A DNA stretch of 64,000 nt from positions 992,001 through 1,056,000 of the forward strand of contig NOWV01000001.1 of the NCBI GenBank assembly GCA_003344405.1. Direction: 5' to 3'. This document shows positions 47,601-59,500 of this stretch, piece after piece. Each line of letters opens with the position of its first letter. Position 1 is the first letter of the stretch. This stretch comes from Trichoplax sp. H2 (taxonomy: Eukaryota; Placozoa; Uniplacotomia; Trichoplacea). The notes under the pieces are model-generated. The model did not search any database, was not told where the DNA came from, and was given only the letters and a program-made list of their open reading frames with translations. Made by a program: the position numbers and the translations under genes.

Positions 47601-49783
47601 GATTTGCTCAAAGTCAGTAGGCTTGGAATTTATACCCTTGTAGATCTCCAAAGTCTTAACTTAGAAAATAAATATGATTTTACAAATTGTGCTAGTTATA
47701 GTGATACGGCAGTTAATACAATTCCTTAGACTATTTTAAAATCATTACTGTATCACTATATCATTACAATATGATGCTTTGTTGAGAATTACATACGTTC
47801 CTTCACTTTGATATATTGCAATACACAAATCACATTAGAGATACTGCACATATTGGCAATTTTAATAGGGTAAACGAGATTACTACAAACATTGAGGGAA
47901 TTTAAGGGAATTTTGCTAAAAAAGGGCATCAATCTCGTACAAGAACAGTATTCTTTTGTGAGTTGCCTACAAAATGCTTCTTTAGTTATGCAGATTAGTT
48001 ATAATTTCATCTACATTGGTATCGACTTCAGCTCATTTCACAATTATGTGTTAAATAACTTATTTTATTTAGCCCTTTACATACTATTGACTCCTTGAAT
48101 GCTAACAGTATCGGCATTGACTTTCGCAGGGAAGCTAACGATAAATTCTTGCGGATATAAGCCAGTGGTAACCCAAAAGGTTTGCGGATCGCTAGAGATT
48201 CGAGAGAAATATTACATGTAAATAGACAAAGTACCTTTGTGCAGTCATAACCTTTCAAAAATATGCTCTGCTATTGGACAATGCAATTATACATAAGTAT
48301 ATATACATGATTTGCTAATAACTATAATTGTTTACAGTAGATGATTGAACACATACAGTACAGTACAGGATGATATAAAGAATAATTGCGACATAAAATG
48401 CAGTGTAAACTGCGTTGGCTTGCTTTACTAGCATGATAAAAAATTTAGGATTATAACTTCTGTCAATACAAATATTGAATAATTATAATTATTTAGTGTT
48501 TCTTGTAAGTAAACTTATACTAAAAATGAATAGAAAAATTATCTTTTCTTATAATTTGCTGCCACTGTGCATAACTGCACATGAGATCATAAAATCCGAC
48601 CAGTTTGATTAATAGTGTAAATTACATTGCAGAATGAAGTAACAAAATTAAGTATTGAAATAATATTTTAATACTATAGAATAGACTATAAATGCCTTCG
48701 AAATGTGAACAAGAGAATAAGAGGTCCGTGTGACTGTCTGTTTATTATAATCACATTACAACTACACTAAACCGGTAACATCTTGCAATATGTGGTATGC
48801 CACATTCTAGAGATATCTAACTTCTACAGTATGAAGACATAGACGGCTGTGATGATTAGAATTTAAACTGTTTAATACTATATCATTTCAGATTCGTTGA
48901 TGCTTATATCAATAATCAAAAGTTATTACTCTCTGTAATCTGTATCTCAGCACGTAAGGTGACTACTATATGAGGAGATTGAAAATATCCGATAGAACTT
49001 TACTGTTCCGTTTGAATATAAGTTCTAGAAATGACTATCATTGTTTAAAGGTTTATACTTGCACTTTTTAATTGATATGCTATAACATAGCAGATTATTA
49101 TACACAAGTTATCAAATTTTACATAGATATATGAAATAGTAAGTCACTGACTCATTTACTATACTGTTTTCCTCAAGATTTGATTAAATAAACATCTATG
49201 ATATCAAAACTTTGATACTTTATAAATTCAATACGGACATTTATGTCATTAAACTTCATGCTATATCTTTAAAGTTATATTCTAATGGACTGGAATACGT
49301 TCAACGAGTCATACCATGGACTATTGAAATAATGTCTTTAGTAATCTATCGTTATCACTAATATGGCGTACATCGTGCATATACAGTATAACAAGTATGA
49401 CAGTAGTCAGTTGGTTACCATAGTGATTTCTCCATACTAGCACTTAAAATCTACATCCAATTGACCGAAAAATCAAGCAGGATGAAATTGTGTGGAAACT
49501 ACTGTAACATACTCGTATAATCCTTCTTAATACATGCAATATGTTCTAGTCCTGATACCGAATATTTTAAAAATCATCCGGCATTTTCTAATTATAATAA
49601 ATAAAGATAAAAATAGTTAATGCCGTACGAGCTCTATTACAGTAATTTACATTTATCGTATTTGTGCACATGAATGGATAATAAGATCAAAAAAATTGAC
49701 GCACAGAAGGAGTCTGAGATTAGTAGTGTATTTTTGTATTATCATAACTTTAAATTTAGTTTTACCCATCTATCATATTTTCA
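44646..49783. other. 5-kb gene-poor AT-rich DNA
   Basis: I found no ORF with domain resemblance, no tRNA or rRNA and no transposon ends. Small open frames at 47892-48098 and 48028-48258 overlap on opposite strands and look like chance. Isolated palindromic pentamers occur (45343-45362 and 48354-48370). Distance from both JUN and USP9X makes distal regulatory elements possible, but nothing in the sequence shows them. Confidence 0.4.
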
Positions 49784-49885
49784 GGAGGAAAGCCATCATC
49801 ACTGGAAGTGGCTAGAATGACGGATACACCAGCCGACGACAAAGCTAAGTTAGCCATATTGCATGCATCTAATTATTTAATTTGA
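49784..49885 (+). CDS. candidate terminal exon of an unrecognised gene
   Basis: After catctatcatattttcag a frame stays open for 33 codons to TGA at 49883-49885, reading GKPSSLEVARMTDTPADDKA and then KLAILHASNYLI. It accepts phase 1, the phase in which the exon trio at 38437-38741 ends, so the two could belong to one plus-strand gene. Alternatively its own ATG at 49817 is spurious and this is unrelated. No family is recognised. Confidence 0.3.
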   Translation, partial: GGKPSSLEVARMTDTPADDKAKLAILHASNYLI

Positions 49886-49891
49886 GCCCGT

Positions 49892-50430
49892 AGTGTAATA
49901 CTGTACAGTCCACTGTCCTCCTTAAAGGCCTTTTGAAACAGATGTTGAAACGAACAACCAACGACTGGTACAGTACGGTGGCCCATAATACAGCACAAAG
50001 ACTTACCTCTTACAGTGTACAGTACTGGTTAACTGCACTGTACACTGTAAGAGGTAAATCATTTTCTTTTCCATCTAACGGTACGGTACGGAATTCTGTA
50101 GCTGATTGATGCACTGTACTCTAATGTACTGTACGTTGTGTAGCAAACCCAAAGAACCCTGCCATGACCCTGCCCCCCCAAATCACCTTCAACTGAGTCC
50201 ATTACTACTGTGTACAGTACAGTGTGCAGTACATAGTACTGTAGCATGCAGAATCATATGTTGTGCTAACAAGCAGTGCAGTACCAGGGTGGGCATGCGA
50301 GTGACTGAGTCATCGACTGGTGCTGCCCTCTGGAACACTCCCATCTCTCTGGATACCTTTTTCATATTAGGGCTACGACTACAAGTTGCGAAAATTGAAT
50401 CTTAACAAGGCAGTACTGTACAGTACGACT
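49892..50430. repeat. CAGTA/TACTG cluster and hairpin upstream of USP9X
   Basis: Runs such as aatactgtacagtccactg, cagtgtacagtactgg and ctgtgtacagtacagtgtgc up to 50241, with a last piece at 50412-50430. The USP9X ATG is at 50600. A perfect 21-bp inverted repeat lies inside at 50003-50057. Confidence 0.75.
50003..50057. repeat. perfect 21-bp inverted repeat with a 13-nt loop
   Basis: Arm 1 is 50003-50023 and arm 2 is 50037-50057, exact complements; the loop is 50024-50036 (actggttaactgc). The outer third (ttacctcttac) is not built from the CAGTA pentamer, so the symmetry is not just a by-product of the surrounding repeat. It could extrude as a cruciform or fold in RNA, or be a small foldback element. 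Confidence 0.85.
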
Positions 50431-50599
50431 GTTAGCAAATGTGCTTTTAATGTACTGCTTATTAAGTACTTCGACATCATTCCGTGATGATACAGTATTA
50501 AAAAAGATTAATTAATTCATTCTATCATCCAATTTATCCCGCTGTACCCTACGTGTAGATTAGTTACGATTGAAACTTGTCTGCAACAAGACATTCAAA

Positions 50600-53500
50600 A
50601 TGAGTGAAGTTAATGGACAAGATGTGTCGTCGTTAAATTTAAACACATTCAAGGAAGAGGTCGAGAAAGCTTTCACTAACGGTGACATGAAGAAAGAAGC
50701 AAAAACTTTCACTCAAGAATCTAAACCTGGTCTTCATAGTCAACATGATTCGATCGATTTAACCTTACCGGAAAAAAGTATATCCAAAACAAGCCACGAG
50801 CATGGCTATCAGTCATACCAGGACACGAGTAAGAAATTGGAGATATGTTTACTCTATACTGCTATACTCTATTCTACAGTATGATAACAGTACATGGTAG
50901 CTACGGAGATTGGATACTGTCCTTTCACTTATGCAATATACTGTATCTAATACTATGGAAAGGTGTAAACTCTTCTAGACAATCCCAAATGACCAAATAT
51001 TACTAGACTGCACTAGTAATAGCCTAGATTGTTCAATTCTATAACTTCAGGCATTAATTAAAGATTTGGATATTTAACTTGAAGGTGTAAAGCTAGAGAA
51101 TACGTCAATATTTATCTCTAGCATTCATTAATCATGACCGACTAATTTGCTCGAAACTCACTATCACTTATTAAGCGTACTATTGAGTTACAATCAGTTG
51201 CTATTATTTAATAATAATAATACAATAATAATATATACCAGACATTGGATAACGATAGTAGGTACTCCAAGGATTACTGTAATTAATGAATTCTTACTAT
51301 CAAATAACTTCGAATACGCCATCTATCTGTTGCCATATCCAAGTAATGTTTTATTGGTTTATATACGAGTATCTACCTTAATTTGGCCTTTATTTATTGA
51401 TATAAGCTAACTATTCTCCACCACCAATGGCTGCTGATTAATAGCTTTATTAGGCAAAGATACTATACTTTCTTGACCCATTCACGCCGTTAAAGATATA
51501 ATATAATAATTGGCAATGCAATTAGTGTACTCTTGTCCATAAAGGAGAAAAAAATAATGAAAAATTTGGATACTTTCACCGTTGTATTTAGTGCTAAATG
51601 ATACGATCACAGACGACTCATCTATACTGCGCTGCAATATACTGCAGGCAATGATGCTAATTATACTAATATGCTAGACAGTAACGTAAGAAAGTCAGTA
51701 AACTTAAAAAATCTTAACAAACTTGCAGTTATAACTGCGCTAGGATGATGTTAAATGTTACCAGCGTGCAATTAATTTAATTTAATCAGCCATATATACG
51801 CGAATGTAGAAATACTGCTAAAATATTCTATTTTTATAACTTCAAGGTACTAAAAGCCCTTGACGTTACAGTATTGAAATCTCTACTTAGCATCTGAATG
51901 TGATAGACATAGAATTACCTTATACCTTAATGTATTTTAATTATGATGGAGTGCATGATTTGGCTAGTATACCAAAAGATGTGAGAGCCGTGATCGGTAT
52001 TTAAGAATATACCAGCATACTGTACAGTATATGCCAAGTAAAGATTGTTTAAAATAATCAACAAAATAGCAGCATTTAATTAATGAATGAATACAAAGTA
52101 TAGAATATCTGATTTAATTGTAGTTGTTAGTCGTCTGATAGTTCATTAATCATGATTAGAAAAATTTAATTTTACATGCAAAATTTTAGTACACTTTTAA
52201 TAATTGAATGAGAATAATAGATTCCTAGTAATGTAAATATATTTCAACATGTTGATGATGCCTGCATCTTGAGTTGACGACTAGCTGACACCAGTTTAAT
52301 GAATTCTTCCAATTTACAGACTTCGCTCCGCCTCCGCCTTATGAAGTAGAAATGTCTGCACCATTAGCTAAACATGATACGGAAAGTGACCTGATCAATC
52401 CTTCATCGCCAGGACATGATAATTCTACTGTACCGGTTATATTTCCTGTTGAAAGTTTCTTTGAATTAGAAAGACGTGTTTACGTTGACTCTTGGTCAAT
52501 ACCGTACAAACCTACTGAAGCTTTAGGCAAATGTCTGATTGCTGCAACTAATTTAGCGTTAGAAGGTACTTCGAACGTCATAAATACTATACATGGCTCT
52601 TTATTACAGAGAAATTACTCAAAAAAAGCGAGATAACATTGCATGCTTTGTTATCGCGGTATCGCTAAAATATAACATTATGTACTAGCTTTGTTATTTA
52701 AACGTTATTTGACGATTATTTTGGCTACTTACGATACTGTATGGTACTTTAGGCAACGCTGAAGCCAATGATGACTGCGTTAGATTTATGACGCAAATGG
52801 TTCCTGATTGTGTCTCCAAGGTAAGAATGTTTCTGCAACACTACCTATGTAATTGGATAATACGTACTGTACTGTTAACTTATAATTCATGACCATTTTA
52901 TTAACCTACGCTGGTATACAGTATACATATAATTTTGAAAGTTAAATTATGACGGAAGACTTAGCATTGCCTCCTACTTACTATTGCAGTTTTTCCTTCT
53001 TTGTACTTTATTATCAAAATTCTGTTAATTATTGCCGTATTTTTTAAATGTACTGGAAATTGTTCTTATTGTAGTTCTATGTCTATCTTTTACTTATATT
53101 TTGTACAGTATATATATCTATGTATCACGTATATCATCAACTGGTAATGGTATTCGATTTTTAACCAAGATATAAAATTGATGTCTGTATTGAGATTTTC
53201 TTAAATTAATTTTACAATATAGCTTATAACATCAAATGCTGTCCAGCGTTGGAGTGAAGATGTTTATCGTGGTATATTTGACATGCTAGAAATGGTAGTA
53301 GATCTGATAGCTGCTAGATTGAAGAGTGGAACTATTCCTACAAAGCTTTTGGGGACGCTTACACAGGTATATATCTTCATCGCTTAGTTTCCTTAGGCAA
53401 ACTTTTTTCCGTAAAATTATTTATGCCTGCAATCGTGATATACGTGTGTTGTTATCTGTGATTAGTTAATCAGAGCTTTTAATACGTTTCATTTAACTCC

Positions 53501-56500
53501 AGATGCTAGATTTCAATACAGAGTATCACCGTATGAATGCTTCAAAAGCTTGGGATAGATCGCGTTATGAACAAGTATTCGGTTTTGATGAAGTTTATGC
53601 AGTTACTCCTCCTCCAGATGTGCACAAGGTATGAAACTAGTGTAGTAATATACGTACGCAATCTGCAATCTAGATACTTAGAGCAACTCATTTGTGACAT
53701 TTTTCTATAGAATTCGTATGGCTGGATCGTCAATCTTGTTAATCGGGTACACACTTCCCTCAATTTTAGCTTCACACTATAATTGATTGATTATGTCACC
53801 GAGTTCTACAGATGTCTATAGTTATTAAAGTCATATGCATTTTAATTGTTCGCTTTAGTTTGCAGAAAATAGTGGTTTCGAGTACCTCACTCAACAATTT
53901 GAGATGAATAGTGACCTTGATTCAGAGGTATTATCACTATTAATTTACTTCCTCGCAAGATTTATTCACTGATATTGCAAACAGGTTAAAAGTCATATTG
54001 TTTTAAAGATGATGGTTTCATTGTTACAACCGATGGCAGTTTGTGCTGAATTTCTAAACCCAAGACGAGTTCCTGTATGTAAAACGTATAAGTTAATGAA
54101 TGTAACCAATTGTATTTTGATTAGACTATAAACTATAAGTATATCTGTGCTACAGTGAGTTTTCGCTTATTTGATTTAGCCTTTGCTGCATCCCCTCATC
54201 AAAAGATGTACCGATTACGTTAAGGATATGAAAGATGATGATTTTAAAAAGACGGTAATGATTTTAACTTTATATCATGGTTATAGCCGAAAAATAGCTA
54301 GATACTATAGATTAGAGATCTCTGCGGAATCGTTACTGTAAATTCTCTTCCCTGAAAAATAGCGTTCTTTGTTGTTGTAATACTTATTGGAAAATTTTTA
54401 ATCAAATTTTGTTATAGTTTTAATATTTGATTACTTATTCTTAGAAACCATCGAATATATCGGATCTACTTATTGTCATTAAGCGCCTTTGTGTATACTT
54501 AATGCGTGAAGAACCGGATATTATTGATGATCTTCGATTAGATACAACCCTTCGCATGCTGAAAATACCCCACTTCAACACTAAAATGAACGGCCTCAAA
54601 GAAATCATCAGAATTTTGGAAGAGGCAGAGTCATCTTATTCTGATATGGTTGACAAGAATCCAATCAGTAAGGACAGGGTGTTAGAGTGGCTAAAGGTTA
54701 AAGAGGTTCTTTCCATAACCCTCGCAGGTTCATTCCATGAATAATCGATATTTTATGTAACAAAATATACATTATTATTTACGAAATGGCATAAAATTAT
54801 TTACCATAATTTAAATAGGTTATTTACATCAACATCAGTATTGCGATAAGTTAACAAAAATTCTAGAATTTTTTGGTCCGAATTTACCACTAGACACTTT
54901 ATCCGTAATATGGAAAGCGCAGGTTGGAATTGGCTTAATAGTTAAATATTTGTAATATTTGTAATAAATAGCTTATTCATGCAGCGTATTAGGACGTTCA
55001 TTAATGTTTGTGAGAGTGCACACAAATACTACTTGTAAACTCATTAAAGTTGATAAATGTGATATTTAAAATTTCATTCTACAGATTGGAAAGGGATCTC
55101 CGACAGTAGATAACATTCATAATTGCCTGGCAGCCGCTTCAATTCGATTTAGCAGTGATCAACTCGATCACTTGTTTAATTTGATACAACAAGTGCGTAA
55201 AATCTACTTTTTGATAAATGCTATTCAATAGTAACTAGTTTTACGTACATTTTTTAGACCTGGCGAACCGAGACCAATCAAAATCGTGAAAAACTTCTAA
55301 TACTGATTGGCAAAATTGGACAAGAAGCAAGAGTTGCAAGAATTGCGACAAAGGTTTGCAAGAATAGTTGATGCGATGGAACAATTTATGTAGAAATGAA
55401 ATGAAATACCTTATTCAACTTTTTTGCCTTACTAGGTGTTAGACTTGCTATGGAGTTTAGCTCATTTACCCACTTCAACGGCTGATATGGTAACACAGGC
55501 TTTGAAATCCCACATGGCCATTTTAAGCTACTCTTATTTAGTCAAAGAGAATATTAAGCAAGGATACGCTATTAAATGTATTGATGATATCAAAAAGGTT
55601 TGTTATTGCTACATTTTGACTATAAGTAAATTTTAATGAAGTGCTGATAAAAGTTTATCTTAAAATTAGAACTTATGGACTGTTCCTGCCCTAAAGCAAC
55701 TTCTCAAAATTTTAAAAGCAATGACTAAGCAAATTGTTATGCAAAGACAAGATCGTGTATGTTAGACATTTTCAAAAGCAAAATGTGATTTGTGAACATT
55801 TTACCGCTGTAACTACTGCTAAAATCATGCAAACGTACAACGTTTGATAATTTTGATAATTCTATGTCATAGGGTGTTATTCATGATCTTGAAAAATCAC
55901 ACGACGTCATAAAATTAATTACCACTAGTCTTGTAAAGTAGGTTATGTACATTTTGGTCTTTATCTATAATAGTATATGTCTTGGATTTTTTCCAAAAAA
56001 ATTTGTAAAACACATTTTCGTGTGGCCGCAATTTAAAACTTGTGCGCAATGATATTATTACCATAGATGTCACCGTGCAGCTGTTTCTGCGTCTGGTGGT
56101 ACTGGTTTAGGTATGTTACTGAGATAAAGTTATCGTTTATTAATATTTGTATATTATTTCCCCGTAAGATAATCCCATCAATTTTTGATTTCTCTTACCC
56201 TAGATGAGAATACAAAAATAGATAGCCGATATGCGTATGCTGAGGTAATATTTATTAAATTTTTCTGATATTTGTTATTTATTCTGGCACAAGTTAATAT
56301 TGGAGATATAAACAGGATATTTTATTTTCTGCTGTCATCTTGTAGTACCTCAACTCTCATCTAGATCTGCTTTCATTTATATTGAATTGCACAAACATCT
56401 GCCTTCATTGGCATCGAGCACGTGATATATGGAATTGTTTGGAGTCTGATCCTGATGCTTGCAACTTAGATAGAGAAGTAAACACCCGAATCTGCATTAA

Positions 56501-59500
56501 TGCATTGTCGCAAACAAAATGATAACGCGTCATAAAAAATCTTACCCATTATATCCATTTGTAATTTCATTTATAAGACCTGCTTTGATTGGTTCATTAC
56601 ACATATTGGCGATCTAGAAGATGAAGCTAAATCGACGATTTTTAATCATCTCATTCAAAAACTTAGTCCCTCGAAATTAACTGTTAAAGGTTAAATTATA
56701 TGCCTAGCTCATATTTTACAAGAAATTCAGCATCTTCGCTAATACCTCATATTTTAATTGCTTTTTGTAGGTTTTGAATGCTTTAAAACTTATTTTGAAT
56801 GCATAAACCAGAACGAACACAAACTTAAATGTCCAGTCCCATTTGTGAGTGTTGAATTTAACAGAATTATCATTAATATCTAAATTAATAACCATTGTTA
56901 ACTATTTATCAGATCGTGGAAAAAATTGACCTTACTGGCATAAGCTATCTATGGCAGGTAACACAATAAAAGCGAAATGAAATCTATGCCGCGATAATAC
57001 TTATAAACTAAATTTAATGGTATCGGTTTAGATCGTTCTACAAGTGTCAAATGAAGAAGTTGCCAATGAAGCTATCAATTACTTTATTCAGATAACCTGC
57101 ACAAATGTTTCTTACAAGCTAAAAAAAGTAAACCTTTATTTTCTGTTACTATATAGCGTATTGGTCTGTGCATTATAACGCTTTGATCAATTTTTAGGAT
57201 ATTGGTGGACTTCATAAAAAATTTATAGCAGAATTTCAAAAGCGTCTTGAGGTATTTTTGAAGTCAACACTTTCTTAATTGCAATTTAAATAGTTAATTA
57301 ATATTAACTTTTTTTACTTATTATTAGGACGGCATTGCAATATTAAAGCAATCGAAAGTGGCCCATGCTGTTTCTTTAACTGCTGCTATGGTAACAGCGC
57401 CTGCATTTCCTGAATCTGCTGTAAAAGGAAGCAAAAGGTTATCGTCTATCGTTTGACTAATTAACTATGAACCTATTCTCATCATTAGCTGTCGAATTCA
57501 TTCGTTATCATACTATAGACAAGCTAAAGTCTTAAGTGTAGAGCGTTTGTTACTACTTGCCGAGAAGTACATTGTATCTGCTGAGGTAATTGTTACAGAC
57601 CTTATAAGAGTTGTCATAGTACTACATGAATATTGGAAATGATATGTCACTGTACCTATTTTAAACTTTAGGAATCTTTTCCTATCCATAAAAGACAATT
57701 TGTTCCTCATGGAGTGTCGTTTCATGATCACCCAATGAAACTACATGTAACTTGTGATAGCCATAAAGCGGAGTTTACCGTTGAGGTTAGAAACACTTCA
57801 ACGATAGAACGTTTTTGATAAAATCTTACCCCTCAGGGTTGTTATTTTGTAGGTCTTTACCAACGAGACGTTGTACTCTCTCCGTAGCAAGTTAGCATCA
57901 AAATTAAATTATTCGATAGATCATATCCAACTAATTTATCAAGAACGTTTGGTAAACTTTCTTTCAGCTGTTTTGTCATAAATTAAACTAACTCTATTTT
58001 ACAGATATGCTAATTTTATGTTTCAGTTAAATACTACCAAAGATCACAAGCTGTTACAACATTTAGGATTTACTAATGAACAACATATTAAAGTGAGAAC
58101 GTATACAGCTACCGCTGCACCACCTCCTTATTCCAATGACGACGTAAGAAATGACTAATCACGAAACTTGATTCATCAGTAGATAATTACAATGGTATAT
58201 AGAGTCTTCAAATTTTACGTAACTTTTACTTCTAGGAAAGTTGCTTACCGAGTGTTATTATTTCCTCGAACCATGACATATTCCAAAAACTTTATCAATT
58301 GACTGAGCTTGGTGAACCTAAGTACGCTTGTAGACACACACTCACATAAAGCATTAATCTATTTTGCCTATTCTAACTTCAAATCATTAGTCATTTATTA
58401 TTATTTATAGTATAAAAGTAGCTAATACATGTCAATAATATATAATTATACATAATTAGTAAGCCTCTATTTTCTATAGTAACTTATGTTTACTTTTACT
58501 GTTATAGCATTACAGATAGGATGGTTAGCCTAATAATGCTGATTCCAACCGATATGTCTGTTCTAAAAGCTTTGGATTCTATTACGAAAGTAAGTTGTTA
58601 AAAGTTGCTTTCTTGTACTTAAGAATAACCCAATTCAATAGAAGTGAATTTGTATTTTACTAGAAGAATACAAGTGCAAGCATAAAGAATAATAATTCCA
58701 GTGGAACAGACAAGTCCGATGCTATATCTTCCTCAATGGCCCAATTTAGCAATCTTTTTAAATATAATGCTCCTGGAATGTCAGCTTTCCGCGTTCGCTA
58801 TAATCTAGAGGTATGTCTATCATCCTATATATTCGCTAAATTATGGTAACAAAAGTCACGCTACACTGTAGTGCTATAAGACCAATTACTTTAATATGAC
58901 ATAACTTGTAATTGAAAATCTAGGCTCTCAGTGGGAAATTAATGCCGGTAAAAAGCGAAGAAAGAGATTCAAAAGCTGATATTTTTACAGAAAATTTCTT
59001 TAACGATTATGGTCTTGAGTACGTATCTACCCTTTACATTTGGTTATATAGCTTTTGGTAAATTAACTTTCTGGTTCACTTTAAAGTAATCTTTTTTTCT
59101 GTAGGATGGTTACAAACGTTCTTAAACCGGAAAGCTTGCCAAACGATACTGAACATACCGTTAGACAAGGCTGCTATATGCTTGCTGTGAGAATCACTTG
59201 TTTTATGCTAACTGGCAGAATACCTCCCGCTGTCTGTACAAACATCGACGATGAACGTGGTTTGGTGTTACATACTGATGAAAATAAAACACAAGACACA
59301 AGTTTGAATCAGAATGAGATTGAAGCTGCAGTCGCTAAAAATATTATAAAGGTCTCCTTAGAAACAATATGTGGACCTTCAAGGATTGAAGTAATACTCT
59401 CTAAATGCTTTTATATGCCAAGCTCTTTTATATATAACTAAATAACGAATCATTAATGAGCGATATATTTTTCGATCTAGAAATTTAATCATGACCTCTT

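Noticed and set aside
50003-50057. microRNA precursor
   Set aside because: The arms are perfectly paired and the stem is short for an animal pre-miRNA. To my knowledge Trichoplax has no confirmed microRNAs. It is kept only as an inverted repeat.
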